NCBI RefSeq assembly: GCF_003732425.1
Contig: NZ_MOBX01000013.1
Coordinates: 744,001 to 808,000 of the forward strand
Origin: Pseudomonas fluorescens
Lineage (GTDB): Bacteria; Pseudomonadota; Gammaproteobacteria; Pseudomonadales; Pseudomonadaceae
Direction of reading: 5' to 3'
Length of the DNA stretch: 64,000 bases
Below are positions 7,077 to 17,642 of this stretch, in pieces. Numbering within the stretch: the stretch's first letter is position 1; each line of letters opens with the position of its first letter. The position numbers and the translations under genes are program-made. The notes beneath the pieces were generated by a model. The model worked only from the letters and a program-made list of their open reading frames with translations. It did no database searches and had not been told where the DNA came from.

Positions 7077-8003
7077 ATGAAACGAGTACACGTGATTGAT
7101 TCCCACACCGGCGGTGAGCCCACGCGTCTGGTGATGACAGGCTTCCCCGATCTGCCCGGCAACAGCATGGTGGAAAAACGCGACGCGCTGCGCACTCAGC
7201 ATGATCAATGGCGCCGCGCCTGCCTGCTGGAACCGCGCGGCAACGATGTACTGGTCGGCGCCCTGTATTGCGAGGCGGTCTCGGCGGACGCCACTTGCGG
7301 GGTTATTTTCTTCAACAACGCCGGCTACCTCGGCATGTGCGGTCACGGCACCATCGGCCTGATCAGTTCGTTGCAGTACCTGGGAAAAATCGAACCGGGC
7401 ATCCACAAGATCGACACCCCCGTCGGCCCGGTCAGCGCCACGTTGCATGACGACGGCTCGGTGACCCTGGGCAACGTGCCCGCCTATCGCCATCGCAAGC
7501 AGGTGCCGGTGGATGTGCCGGGATTCGGCCGCGTATTGGGCGACATCGCCTACGGCGGCAACTGGTTCTTCCTCGTTTCCGAACACGGCCAGACGCTGAC
7601 GATGGACAACGTCGAACACCTCACGGCGTACACCTGGGCCATGCTCAAGGCCCTCGAAGACCAAGGCATTTACGGCGAGGACGGCGCGGTAATCGATCAC
7701 ATCGAACTGTTCGCAGACGACGCTGTTGCCGACAGCCGCAACTTCGTCATGTGCCCCGGCAAAGCCTACGACCGCTCCCCGTGCGGCACCGGCACCAGCG
7801 CCAAACTCGCCTGTCTGGCCGCCGACGACAAGCTGCAACCCGGCTCGACCTGGGTGCAGGCGAGCATCACCGGCAGCCAGTTCGAAGGTCGCTTCGAATG
7901 GCAAGGCGAACGCATCCGCCCGTACATCACCGGCCGCGCCTACATGACCGCCGACAGCACGTTGCTGATCGACGAAGCAGACCCGTTCGCGTGGGGCATC
8001 TGA
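7077..8003 (+). CDS. lhpA: 4-hydroxyproline 2-epimerase
   Basis: Encodes 308 residues of the proline-racemase family; converts trans-4-hydroxy-L-proline to cis-4-hydroxy-D-proline in the cytoplasm, the first step of bacterial hydroxyproline use. Both catalytic cysteines are present: Cys88 in GMCGHG and Cys236 in [12 protein letters not shown]. The Cys/Cys pair separates epimerases and racemases from the Cys/Thr dehydratases. The start at 7077 has AAGGGG at proper distance; an ATG two codons earlier is too close to it. The gene is second in the operon, between permease and deaminase. Confidence 0.93.
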   Translation: MKRVHVIDSHTGGEPTRLVMTGFPDLPGNSMVEKRDALRTQHDQWRRACLLEPRGNDVLVGALYCEAVSADATCGVIFFNNAGYLGMCGHGTIGLISSLQYLGKIEPGIHKIDTPVGPVSATLHDDGSVTLGNVPAYRHRKQVPVDVPGFGRVLGDIAYGGNWFFLVSEHGQTLTMDNVEHLTAYTWAMLKALEDQGIYGEDGAVIDHIELFADDAVADSRNFVMCPGKAYDRSPCGTGTSAKLACLAADDKLQPGSTWVQASITGSQFEGRFEWQGERIRPYITGRAYMTADSTLLIDEADPFAWGI

Positions 8004-8058
8004 ACCGCCACGCTGATTTTTCACCTCAATTTGAACGATGTGCCAAGGAGTTAAAACA

Positions 8059-9006
<948 letters not shown>

Positions 9007-9020
9007 TCACGACCCCTTCA

Positions 9021-9051
9021 CCTGCCGCGAAACCTTGTGATTCGCGGCAGG
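9021..9051 (+). terminator. intra-operon hairpin, possible partial terminator
   Basis: CCTGCCGCGAA and TTCGCGGCAGG form an 11-bp perfect stem with a 9-nt loop, followed by CCTCCCTCTTTTT. The T run is displaced, so it may act as an attenuator or mRNA stabiliser between the deaminase and aldehyde dehydrogenase genes rather than as a full stop. Confidence 0.55.
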
Positions 9052-9078
9052 CCTCCCTCTTTTTATCAGGAAGACACA

Positions 9079-10671
9079 ATGACTTTGACGGGCCACATGC
9101 TGATCGGGCAACACACGATTGCCGGCAATCGCAGCGCCATTCGCGGGATCAATCCGGCCACGAATGAAACGCTGGAACCGGCGTACGCCGGTGGGGCGGC
9201 CGAGCATGTCGAACAGGCCTGCGCGCTGGCCTGGGCAGCGTTCGATGTTTATCGCGAGACAACCCTGAGTGTCCGCGCCGAATTTCTGGAAAGTATCGCC
9301 GAGGAGATTGAAAGCCTCGGCGATGAACTGATTGACCGGGCCCACGCGGAAACCGGACTGCCGCGGCCTCGACTGCTGGGTGAACGCGGGCGTACTTGCC
9401 AGCAATTGAGAATGTTCGCCCGCACGGTGCGCGCTGGTGAATGGCTGGATGTGCGCGTCGATAGCGCGCAACCGCAACGTCAACCGCTGCCGCGTGCGGA
9501 TCTGCGTCAACGGCAGATTGCGCTGGGACCGGTCACGGTGTTTGGCGCGAGCAACTTCCCGTTGGCGTTCTCCGTGGCCGGCGGTGACACCGCATCGGCA
9601 CTGGCCGCCGGTTGCCCGGTGATCGTCAAGGCGCACAGTGCCCATCCCGGCACCAGCGAACTGGTCGGCCGCGCGGTCGCTCGGGCGGTAAAAACCTGTG
9701 GTTTGCCGGAAGGCGTGTTCTCGTTGCTGTACGGTTCCGGCCGCGAAGTGGGCATTGCGCTGGTCACGGATCCACGGATTAAAGCAGTGGGCTTCACCGG
9801 CTCGCGTAGCGGTGGTCTGGCGCTGATGCAAGCGGCGCAAGCGCGGCCCGAGCCGATTCCGGTGTACGCGGAAATGAGTTCGATCAATCCGGTGCTGCTG
9901 TTCCCGGCGGCGCTGGACAATCGCACGCTTGCGTTGGCCGAAGGGTTTGTGGCTTCGCTGACATTGGGCGCGGGCCAGTTCTGCACTAATCCGGGCTTGG
10001 TGATTGCCTTGAAAGGACCGGCGCTGGACAAGTTCATTGGGGCCACCGCCGATATCATTCAACGCAGTCCGGCGCAGACCATGCTGACACCGGGCATCTT
10101 CAGTGCTTACGAATCTGCCGTAAATGCGCTGGCCGAGAATGCCGCTGCGCGCATCACTGGCATCGGGCAGGCCAGCACCGGCCCGAACCAATGTCAGGCT
10201 CATGTATTCGTGACCGAGGCTGCTGACTTTCTCACCGATCAGCGCCTGCAAGCGGAAGCGTTCGGTGCGGCAGCGCTGATCGTGCAATGCAACAGTGAGG
10301 CTGAAATCCGCCAGGTCACCGAACACCTGGAAGGCCAGTTGACCGCCACGTTACAGCTGGATGAGCAAGACCTGGAACAGGCCCGCGCACTGTTGCCGAC
10401 GCTGGAACGCAAGGCCGGGCGCTTGCTGGTCAACGGCTGGCCCACCGGGGTCGAGGTGTGTGACGCGATGGTGCATGGCGGACCGTTCCCGGCCACCTCC
10501 GACGCGCGCACGACCTCCGTGGGGACCGCGGCGATCCTGCGTTTCCTGCGCCCGGTGTGCTATCAGGACTTCCCGGACAGCTTGTTGCCTGCCGCACTGA
10601 AACAGGCCAATCCGCTGCAATTGCGGCGTCTGCTCGATGGCCAAAGGGAAGCGCAGCACCATGGCGAATAA
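9079..10671 (+). CDS. 2,5-dioxovalerate (2-oxoglutarate semialdehyde) dehydrogenase
   Basis: Encodes 530 residues, aldehyde dehydrogenase superfamily; oxidises 2-oxoglutarate semialdehyde to 2-oxoglutarate with NAD(P)+ and so feeds hydroxyproline carbon into the TCA cycle. Catalytic Cys302 is in [10 protein letters not shown] and the general-base Glu near residue 265 in [10 protein letters not shown]. Length and the N-terminal INPATNE segment fit this subfamily. The start ATG at 9079 has an AGGAAG site; the same frame continues upstream only into the hairpin. The 3' end overlaps the next gene by 11 nt, indicating translational coupling. Confidence 0.9.
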   Translation: MTLTGHMLIGQHTIAGNRSAIRGINPATNETLEPAYAGGAAEHVEQACALAWAAFDVYRETTLSVRAEFLESIAEEIESLGDELIDRAHAETGLPRPRLLGERGRTCQQLRMFARTVRAGEWLDVRVDSAQPQRQPLPRADLRQRQIALGPVTVFGASNFPLAFSVAGGDTASALAAGCPVIVKAHSAHPGTSELVGRAVARAVKTCGLPEGVFSLLYGSGREVGIALVTDPRIKAVGFTGSRSGGLALMQAAQARPEPIPVYAEMSSINPVLLFPAALDNRTLALAEGFVASLTLGAGQFCTNPGLVIALKGPALDKFIGATADIIQRSPAQTMLTPGIFSAYESAVNALAENAAARITGIGQASTGPNQCQAHVFVTEAADFLTDQRLQAEAFGAAALIVQCNSEAEIRQVTEHLEGQLTATLQLDEQDLEQARALLPTLERKAGRLLVNGWPTGVEVCDAMVHGGPFPATSDARTTSVGTAAILRFLRPVCYQDFPDSLLPAALKQANPLQLRRLLDGQREAQHHGE

Positions 10672-11926
10672 CGGCTCCCACGACGTCGCCGTGGTCGGCG
10701 CCGGCATCATCGGCGTCGCCTGCGCACTGCGTCTGGCTCGCCAAGGGTTGCGCGTGGTCGTGATCGATCAGCAGCAACCCGGCCACGGCGCCTCGTTCGG
10801 CAACGCCGGGCATCTGGCGACCGAGCAGGTGTTTCCGATTGCCGACGCGTCCATCCTCAAGCGCCTGCCGGCCATGCTGATGGACCCGATGGGGCCATTG
10901 CGGCTGGACTGGAAATACCTGCCCCGTGCCTTGCCCTGGTTTACGCGGTTGTTGCTGAATCTGCGTCCGGTGCCTTTTCAGAACACCGTGGCAGGCTTGC
11001 GTGCGCTCAATGAAAGCAGTCTGGAGGCTTGGCAGCGTTTACTCGCCGATATCCAGCGGCCGGAATTACTGAAGATCGACGGCTCGTTGCTGGTGTTCGA
11101 ACGTCCCGAATCGCGTCAGGCGATCCAGGCATTACAGGCACGCCTGCATCAGCAACAGGTGCCGGTCGATTACTGGCAGGCCGGCGCCATCCGCGAAACC
11201 GCGCCGTCACTCAGCGAACAGATTCAGGGCGGCTTGTTCTTCCCGCGCACCGGGCACTTCATTGATCCGTATCGCGTGGTGTGCGAACTGGTCGAAGCAG
11301 CCAAGGCCAGTGGTGTGAGTTTTGTCCTGCAGCAGGTTCAGGGCGGCTACGTTCAGGAACACGGGGTTACGCTGACCACCGGCAATGGCGGTCTGACTGC
11401 AAGTCGCGTACTGATCGCCTGCGGCGCACATTCGGCGAAACTCACCGCCGCCCTCACCGGAAAAAAAGTACCGCTGGACACCGAGCGCGGTTATCACCTG
11501 ATGCTGCCGCAGGAACACGACCGACTGCCCTTCCCCGTGACCTCGCTGGAGCGCAAATTCATCATAACGCCGATGTCCGAAGGCTTGCGCCTGGCCGGCA
11601 CGGTTGAATTCGCCGGACTGGAAAAACCACCGAGCATGGAGCGCGCGTGGCAATTGCACCGGTTGAGTCAGGGCTTGTTCCGCAAGGATCTGAATGCTGA
11701 AGCAGCGACGCCATGGATGGGCTTTCGACCGTCGTTGCCGGATTCGTTGCCGGTGATTGATCAGGTCTGTGGGGGCAAGGTGTTGCTTGCTTTTGGACAT
11801 CAGCATCTGGGGCTGACGCAGGCGGCGGTGACGGCGGAGATGGTGGTGCGGATGGCTTTGCCTGCGACTGCAAAAGAGGCCTGCCGGCTACCACTCAACG
11901 AACATTACAGGCTCGATCGTTTCTGA
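10661..11926 (+). CDS. FAD-dependent D-hydroxyproline dehydrogenase (DadA-like)
   Basis: Encodes 421 residues, DAO/DadA family. The FAD-binding Rossmann motif [15 protein letters not shown] spans residues 9-23, and a substrate-domain GHQHLGLTQ motif lies near the C-terminus, where the second FAD contact lies in this family. As last gene of the operon it should oxidise cis-4-hydroxy-D-proline to 1-pyrroline-4-hydroxy-2-carboxylate, passing electrons to the respiratory chain. This is the single-subunit type of P. putida PP_1255 (recalled), not the multi-subunit P. aeruginosa type. The start at 10661 is preceded by AAAGGGA; an in-frame ATG 24 nt earlier lacks a site. Confidence 0.88.
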   Translation: MANNGSHDVAVVGAGIIGVACALRLARQGLRVVVIDQQQPGHGASFGNAGHLATEQVFPIADASILKRLPAMLMDPMGPLRLDWKYLPRALPWFTRLLLNLRPVPFQNTVAGLRALNESSLEAWQRLLADIQRPELLKIDGSLLVFERPESRQAIQALQARLHQQQVPVDYWQAGAIRETAPSLSEQIQGGLFFPRTGHFIDPYRVVCELVEAAKASGVSFVLQQVQGGYVQEHGVTLTTGNGGLTASRVLIACGAHSAKLTAALTGKKVPLDTERGYHLMLPQEHDRLPFPVTSLERKFIITPMSEGLRLAGTVEFAGLEKPPSMERAWQLHRLSQGLFRKDLNAEAATPWMGFRPSLPDSLPVIDQVCGGKVLLAFGHQHLGLTQAAVTAEMVVRMALPATAKEACRLPLNEHYRLDRF

Positions 11927-11998
11927 AAGGAAGTTCCTGACCCACAAGCCTGCTTTCCGGCGCAGGCTGGTGGCCGCGAACTGGCAGATCGGCAGGCG

Positions 11999-14284
11999 TT
12001 ACAAAGGCATTAACCAGTGCCGCTCAATGGTCCATCCCAGAAAAACCCTCGCGCCCTCATCTTTCTGGCGACTCAAGGTCAGCCGATGCCCGGCAGCGGT
12101 AACACGCAAGCCAATCATGGCAGGCAGAAACCTTTCGCGGAATTCGCTGGATTGCGCTGCAAAATGCGACTCGAGGCTGTCGAGTGCAGCACGCAACAGC
12201 TCGCCATCCAGCATCGACAGGTAAAACATCATCTGACGCCACGCATACGCCGTGTTCTTCAACATCACCAGACGCGCATGGTAATGCGTGATGTGCATTT
12301 GTTGCCGCTTGCAAATCCACTCGAAGCACGCCAGCGCCAGCGCGCTCAAACGATGATGCAGCAGTGTTTTCAGGTTCAATTCGCCGAACAGGAGCGCGAG
12401 GTTTTGCGTCGTCAGAATCTGCTGCTGTTCGAGTATCGTGCCGTTGACCGCTGGCCGCCACGTGCCAAAGGAGGCGTTTGCACGCTGCGCGCACAGCGTT
12501 GCCAATGCATCACGGCTGTTGCTTCTGCGCCGTGATCGGCGCTGATCGGGAAGGCCTGCCAGGCCATCCGTATCAATGTCGTAATAACGAGCGTAAAGCG
12601 TCCCGGCCATAAATCTGGCCGATTGCCTGGCCGCTCTCGCGAACTTGTTGGAGAACGCGCCCATGAAAATGTCAGCCGCCACCTCATCGACGAAAGGAAG
12701 ATCCAGCTTCGCCGTTTCAGCCAGTGAAACAAACTCCTGCAGTAGCTTGTTCGGAAGAATGGCCTGCGGAAACGCCGACAGGGTCATTGCAGAGGCCTCG
12801 ACCAACGCCTGCCTGGCACCCGTGGCGGAAATAGCACTCGCCTCACGCTCACCCTCTAAAGCCGCGACCCACGGCAGCTCGGCAATTTTGACCTGACTTT
12901 GCAGGTTAAGCAGCAGCAACGAGCGCCGACGACGGAAGGCGCGATACGTTGCACCCGCCAACGACTGCAGCATCCCGTCCCGGTATACGCTGCTACAGAT
13001 TTGCGCTGTCATTGCAGGCAGAACTTGCGCCACGGTATCGGCGGATGAGATCAAGCCATGATCAATCAACTCGGCAATGGTCCCCTTGCGGCAACGCTCG
13101 AGGCGGCAGCGAACCGCAGGCGGAATCATCGCCCCAAGGGTCAGACGGTGACGCTTCGCCTCCTCATCGGTGATCGGTTCAAGCAGCTGCGAAAAGTCAC
13201 TAACGCCGTCCGAACCCGGGTAATTTGCCAGACGCGCCGAGACAGCCCGCGCGATCAAATGATGCCCGGGGGCCGCCACATGTTGGCGCTGCTCTGCTCG
13301 TTTAAGGGAATGTGCAGCGGACTCGGGATGCCCGTGTTTGGCCACAAAGTCATCAACAATGCGCCGGATGCGACCGACCTGGCGGCCCGTCAATGATGCT
13401 TGATCGCGCAAACACTGACCGAGCAACGCAAACAGTTCCGCCGCCCGGGTCTTGAAGGGACCGTTGCTGCGGTGTTCAGCGCTACAGGTCCGAGCGATCT
13501 GCGCGCCGAGTGCCGCTGCGCGTTCGAACCAGCCTTCAGGAAAATGTCTGCAAGGCCAGCCATCCTGACAGGTCAAAAGAAACAGTGAGACTGCAGCGTC
13601 GTAGAGAGGCAGACGATTTTCAACCACATGCTTTTGGACGGCCAGAAGCGGTTGAGCCAATTGCCGGTTCAGCCGCTGCCTGACACTGGCGCTATCAAAA
13701 ACATGCACCTCCGCCGTGGAAATCGGCGACTCGTCAACGGCAGTCGGGAAGAAACGCAGGCGATCGAAGAAAGGCGAGATCTGCTCGATCAGCGTTCGCG
13801 CCTCGTCAGTACGCTGATGCCGCAAAAGCCATGACACTGTCAGCAGTGCGGCTTCCTCCGAAACGTCAATCTGATAGGTTCCGTTCGCCAAACGCTCTTG
13901 CAGCGTTGCGACGCCCACATCCGATAGATGCCAGATATTGAGATCGAACCGTTCATGACCAGCGCGAATACCGGGGATCGACGCGGCCAAGTGACGCTCA
14001 TAGGCAGTCAGAGCGCCACCGGCCAGAAGTTGCCCGGTGGCAAATCCACCCGTCGCCACTTCCAGCGTGACCCATTTAGGCAAATCGGCGAAAGGCACGC
14101 GTGAACCGTATTGAGCGCTGCCCTGCATCAGGTGTTCGACCACCCGCTGCCAGCGCTCGACTCGGTTGCGTGCCTGCGGGTCAGCGTCGCGCTGTGTAGC
14201 GGTCAACGCTCGTGAGAGCTGGAATACCGCATAACCGGCATTCACGCCATCGTGCTCGCCGAACTCACCGTCGTCCCTGGACAT
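11999..14284 (-). CDS. large protein of unknown function downstream of a tRNA gene
   Basis: A 761-residue soluble protein that I do not recognise. It has no signal peptide and no clear membrane segment. The first 170 residues look like a helical domain with a Gly-rich run (VATGGFATGQLLAGG, residues 75-89). The rest is helical and rich in Arg, Leu and Ala, with a basic patch DQRRSRRRSNSRD near residue 585. No Walker, nuclease or kinase motif could be seen. It starts 25 nt beyond the CCA end of a tRNA-Lys on the same strand, with AAGGA close to the ATG, and is flanked by core-type genes. That position is typical of accessory cargo, though no integrase is present. Confidence 0.7.
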   Translation of the reverse strand: MSRDDGEFGEHDGVNAGYAVFQLSRALTATQRDADPQARNRVERWQRVVEHLMQGSAQYGSRVPFADLPKWVTLEVATGGFATGQLLAGGALTAYERHLAASIPGIRAGHERFDLNIWHLSDVGVATLQERLANGTYQIDVSEEAALLTVSWLLRHQRTDEARTLIEQISPFFDRLRFFPTAVDESPISTAEVHVFDSASVRQRLNRQLAQPLLAVQKHVVENRLPLYDAAVSLFLLTCQDGWPCRHFPEGWFERAAALGAQIARTCSAEHRSNGPFKTRAAELFALLGQCLRDQASLTGRQVGRIRRIVDDFVAKHGHPESAAHSLKRAEQRQHVAAPGHHLIARAVSARLANYPGSDGVSDFSQLLEPITDEEAKRHRLTLGAMIPPAVRCRLERCRKGTIAELIDHGLISSADTVAQVLPAMTAQICSSVYRDGMLQSLAGATYRAFRRRRSLLLLNLQSQVKIAELPWVAALEGEREASAISATGARQALVEASAMTLSAFPQAILPNKLLQEFVSLAETAKLDLPFVDEVAADIFMGAFSNKFARAARQSARFMAGTLYARYYDIDTDGLAGLPDQRRSRRRSNSRDALATLCAQRANASFGTWRPAVNGTILEQQQILTTQNLALLFGELNLKTLLHHRLSALALACFEWICKRQQMHITHYHARLVMLKNTAYAWRQMMFYLSMLDGELLRAALDSLESHFAAQSSEFRERFLPAMIGLRVTAAGHRLTLSRQKDEGARVFLGWTIERHWLMPL

Positions 14285-14309
14285 ACTTCCTTGTGACCCT
14301 ACAGTGTAA

Positions 14310-14384
14310 TGGGTCCGGGGGCTGGATTCGAACCAGCGCCCACCCGGTTAAGAGCCGAGTGTTCCACCGCTGAACTACCCCGGA
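14310..14384 (-). tRNA. tRNA-Lys(CUU), atypical
   Basis: A 75-nt cloverleaf with encoded CCA. The acceptor stem TCCGGGG/CCCCGGA gives a U1-A72 pair. The D arm is GTTC/GAAC, the anticodon stem CTCGG/CCGGG has the loop CTCTTAA (anticodon CUU, U33, A37), and the T arm is GCTGG/CCAGC with TTCGAAT. All helices are intact. Unusual points are the discriminator C73 (bacterial tRNA-Lys normally has a purine there) and U1. Lysine identity rests on the anticodon alone. Confidence 0.85.
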
Positions 14385-14664
14385 ACAGAGCGCGCATTGT
14401 CGACCAGCCACGAAAGAATGTGAAGCCGGTGTCTCGCACGCACGAGCTGAAACGAGCACGCCGTTACTATCTTCGGGGACCGGTCCTGTCACTCTTGAGC
14501 TCGTATCGAGGCGCGTCCGTCATGGCAGTCTTTTTCTGTTTAATGGCGTCCGTCGTAGACGTTCAGCCCGATAGGAATAGGCAATGCTCGAAGATAAACC
14601 GGCATAGGTGCCCCGTTTGCTGATCGCTACCATGGACTCAGACCTGACCCAATGGGAGCTTGAC

Positions 14665-15498
14665 ATGACTCACGCTAAAACCCTGTTCATCACCGGCGTC
14701 AGCAGCGGTTTCGGCCATGCGCTGGCCAAAGAAGCTATTGCCAACGGCCACCGTGTCATCGGCACTGTGCGCAATGAAACCGACCTGGAAAACTTCCAGG
14801 CACTGTCCCCGGACAACGCTTACGGGGTGGTGCTGGACGTTACTGATTTCGAGCGGATCGACAGCGTCGTTACGCAGGTCGAAGCCACTCACGGTCCCGT
14901 CGACGTTTTGGTCAACAACGCCGGATATGGCCACGAAGGCATTTTCGAAGAATCACCGCTGCAAGACATGCGCCGTCAATTCGACGTCAACGTGTTCGGC
15001 GCGGTGGCGGTGATCAAAGCGTTTCTGCCCTTCTTTCGCCAGCGTCGTGCGGGGCACATCCTCAATATCACCTCCATGGGTGGCACCATTACCATGCCGG
15101 GCATCGCTTACTACTGCGGTAGCAAATTTGCGCTCGAAGGGATCTCCGATACCCTGAGCAAGGAGCTGCAGCCGTTTAACATCTTCGTCACTGCCGTCGC
15201 ACCGGGTTCGTTCCGCACGGATTGGGCGGGCCGTTCGATGCAACGCACCGCGCGCAGCATTGCCGACTATGACGCCAGTTTCAATCCGATCCGCAAAGCC
15301 CGCGAAGAGAAAAGCGGCAAGCAACTCGGCGACCCGCAAAAGGCTGCCCAAGCGATGCTGCAGATAATCGCCAGCCCGACACCACCGACCCATTTGCTAT
15401 TGGGCAGTGACGCCTTGCGTCTGGTCCGTGACAAACTGAAAAATGCAGCCAGCGAGATTGACCAATGGGAAGCGCTGAGCCGGTCCACCGATCATTGA
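14665..15498 (+). CDS. short-chain dehydrogenase/reductase
   Basis: Encodes 277 residues, classical SDR with NAD(P) motif TGVSSGFG at residues 10-17, NNAG near residue 86, and the catalytic Tyr150-x-x-x-Lys154 (YCGSK) with the Ser of ITSMGG upstream. The cofactor-binding and active sites are complete; the substrate is unknown. The start was placed at the ATG 6 nt after GGGAG; an in-frame ATG upstream lies in the leader. The AraC gene starts 12 nt downstream, so the two are probably co-transcribed, and the regulator may control the pair. Confidence 0.88.
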   Translation: MTHAKTLFITGVSSGFGHALAKEAIANGHRVIGTVRNETDLENFQALSPDNAYGVVLDVTDFERIDSVVTQVEATHGPVDVLVNNAGYGHEGIFEESPLQDMRRQFDVNVFGAVAVIKAFLPFFRQRRAGHILNITSMGGTITMPGIAYYCGSKFALEGISDTLSKELQPFNIFVTAVAPGSFRTDWAGRSMQRTARSIADYDASFNPIRKAREEKSGKQLGDPQKAAQAMLQIIASPTPPTHLLLGSDALRLVRDKLKNAASEIDQWEALSRSTDH

Positions 15499-15509
15499 GA
15501 GAGGATGTG

Positions 15510-16448
15510 ATGACGCAGGTCGATGCAGGCACAGCGCGCATGGTGCAGCTCATGAAAGCCCTCGCACCGATCGAGGGCTACAATCTCAGCGCCCTAAAAA
15601 GCGTGCGGTTCCTGCGTTCGAATCGCCCCCTGACGCGCACCCCGGTGCTGTATGACCCTGGCATCGTGATTCTCTGCCAAGGCCGCAAACGCGGCTATCT
15701 GGGAGAGGATACCTATGTCTATGACGCCCAGCACTATCTGGTAGTCTCGGTGCCGATCCCTTTCACCATGGAGACCGATGCCACTGAGACCGAGCCAATG
15801 CTCGCGATCTACATGCACCTCGATTTCCAGTTGGCCAGCGAGTTGATGCTGCAAGTGGATGACTTGCATGGCCCAAGCGATGCCCAGCCCAAAGGCATGT
15901 ATGCCTCACCGATGGACGCTTCACTGCGGGCAACGACCTTGCGTTTTCTGGAAGCGATGAGCGTTGCCGGCGAAGCACAAATCCTCGGGCCGTCCCTGCT
16001 GCGGGAAATCTATTACCGCATCCTGACCGGCGAGCAAGGTGGCTCCATGCGCGCAGCGCTCAACCGACAAGGACATTTCGGCAAAGTGACTCGCGCAATC
16101 CGCAAGATCCACAGCTGTTATCAGCAGCGACTCGACATCGAGCAACTGGCCCATGAAGCGAGCATGAGCGTGCCGAGCTTCCATCTGCATTTTCGCAGCG
16201 TGACCGACACCTCACCTATGCAGTATTTGAAGTCGACGCGTTTGCATCAGGCGCGCCTGTTGATGTTGCGCCAGGCCATGAGTGCCTCGGCAGCCGCCTT
16301 CAACGTTGGCTATGAAAGTGCTTCGCAATTCAGTCGCGAGTTCAAACGCTTCTTCGGCAGGACGCCACAGGCAGAGATTGAATGGATGAAGGCAACGTAT
16401 GCACTGCCATTGCCGACCACAGCCTCGGAGTATGTTTCGTCGCATTGA
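15510..16448 (+). CDS. AraC family regulator with AraC_N domain
   Basis: Encodes 312 residues. The N-terminal 190 residues match the AraC_N type (GYNLSALKSVRFLRSNRP; DPGIVILCQGRKRGYLG; DAQHYLVVSVPIPF), a cupin-like sensor common in regulators next to oxidoreductases. The last 100 residues hold two helix-turn-helix motifs (IEQLAHEASMSVPSFHLHFR; AAAFNVGYESASQFSREFKR). The start follows GAGAGAGGA. It lies 12 nt after the SDR gene and ends before a bidirectional terminator. Its effector is unknown. Confidence 0.88.
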   Translation: MTQVDAGTARMVQLMKALAPIEGYNLSALKSVRFLRSNRPLTRTPVLYDPGIVILCQGRKRGYLGEDTYVYDAQHYLVVSVPIPFTMETDATETEPMLAIYMHLDFQLASELMLQVDDLHGPSDAQPKGMYASPMDASLRATTLRFLEAMSVAGEAQILGPSLLREIYYRILTGEQGGSMRAALNRQGHFGKVTRAIRKIHSCYQQRLDIEQLAHEASMSVPSFHLHFRSVTDTSPMQYLKSTRLHQARLLMLRQAMSASAAAFNVGYESASQFSREFKRFFGRTPQAEIEWMKATYALPLPTTASEYVSSH

Positions 16449-16465
16449 CGGTCACGCCACAAACG

Positions 16466-16495
16466 AAAAGCCTGCTTTTCAGGGCAGGCTTTTTT
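16466..16495. terminator. bidirectional terminator (AAAAGCCTGC type)
   Basis: AAAAGCCTGC and GCAGGCTTTT form a 10-bp stem, with A and T runs on the two sides. It serves the AraC gene on the plus strand and the galactose dehydrogenase gene on the minus strand. The same hairpin sequence recurs after both YcaC-type genes. Confidence 0.8.
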
Positions 16496-16527
16496 CGTTG
16501 TGTGTAGCGGTGAACGCTGAAGGTGCA

Positions 16528-17457
16528 CTAGTCGTAAAACGCCTCAACCAACACCCGACTCCCCACAAAGAAACTGTCCGCCACCAAACGCAACGGCTGC
16601 ACATCCAGATCACTGGCCTTGTCGCCAATCAACTGCTGAAAATGCCGATACACCGCCGCGTACTCGCCCTCCTCCGAAACACTCTGGCGCACGCCATCGA
16701 TGCTCAATAGCGCGCCGCCGTTATCCAGGCGCAACACGCCTTCAGCGCAACGCACCTCGATACTCCACAGCTCATCATGCCCATGGTCAAAATCAAACTC
16801 GGCGCGCACATCGAGGCGGTGCGGGTCGGACATTTGGATCGACGCGGCAATTGGCGACTGGCAGTTGCTTGGCACGCGCAGTTCCGCGGATTCGACAAAC
16901 AGCGGCAGCGGCAGCAAATGAGTGACGATCGACAAGGCATTGATGCCCGGATCGAACACGCCGAGGCCGCCGGGTTGCCAGATCCAGGTCTGCCCGGGGT
17001 GCCACTTGCGCACGTCTTCTTTCCAGTCGATCTGCACGCTTTGCAGGGTGCGCGAGGCGAGCCAGTCGCGGGCGGCTTCGATACCGGGTGCGTAGCGGGA
17101 GTGCCAGGCAAACAAGGCGCTGACGCCCTGCGCAGCAGCCTGATCGACCAGCGCCAACGCTTCGCCCAAGGTGGCGCACGGCGGTTTTTCTACCAGTACG
17201 TGCTTGCCGGCGGCCAGCGCTTGCTGCACCAGCGCAAAACGACCTTGCGGCGGCGTGCAGAAGGCAATCGCATCCACCGGCGGACCGTTCTCCAGCAACT
17301 CGCTCAAGGACCGGAAATTCTCCACGCCCGCGCAGGGTTTGCCTTGGGTGGCGACGGAGACCAAGTGGAAAGCGGGATTGGCGTTGATCGCCGGCACGTG
17401 TTGATCCTGGGCGATCTTGCCGTAGCCCACCAGACCGAGACGGATTGGTTGCATCAA
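16528..17457 (-). CDS. gal: D-galactose 1-dehydrogenase (Gfo/Idh/MocA family)
   Basis: Encodes 309 residues. The N-terminal Rossmann motif LGLVGYGKIA is at residues 7-16, followed by the family's EKPPCATLGEA segment near residue 90 carrying the catalytic Lys. The N-terminus QPIRLGLVGYGKIAQDQHV is, as remembered, nearly that of the P. fluorescens galactose dehydrogenase Gal, which oxidises beta-D-galactose to galactonolactone with NAD+. The gene has its own divergent promoter region shared with the alcohol dehydrogenase gene; no other sugar genes are adjacent. Confidence 0.85.
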   Translation of the reverse strand: MMQPIRLGLVGYGKIAQDQHVPAINANPAFHLVSVATQGKPCAGVENFRSLSELLENGPPVDAIAFCTPPQGRFALVQQALAAGKHVLVEKPPCATLGEALALVDQAAAQGVSALFAWHSRYAPGIEAARDWLASRTLQSVQIDWKEDVRKWHPGQTWIWQPGGLGVFDPGINALSIVTHLLPLPLFVESAELRVPSNCQSPIAASIQMSDPHRLDVRAEFDFDHGHDELWSIEVRCAEGVLRLDNGGALLSIDGVRQSVSEEGEYAAVYRHFQQLIGDKASDLDVQPLRLVADSFFVGSRVLVEAFYD

Positions 17458-17642
17458 TGACTCCTGTTTTGATTTTGTTGTCGTCAGTGAACCGGGAGAT
17501 TACCTGCAAACGCCAAGAACGTCTGTCCGCGCAATGTCACAACAACACACAGGATCAGGCAAGGATTGCACAGGAATGCACTAGTGCCCGCAGCGCTGGA
17601 AAAGAAACAATGCCTTACGACAAACCGATTGAGGATGTTTCC

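Noticed and set aside
11999..14384. An integrated island at the tRNA
   Set aside because: No integrase and no repeat of the tRNA 3' end could be seen at the far side, so only possible accessory cargo is claimed.
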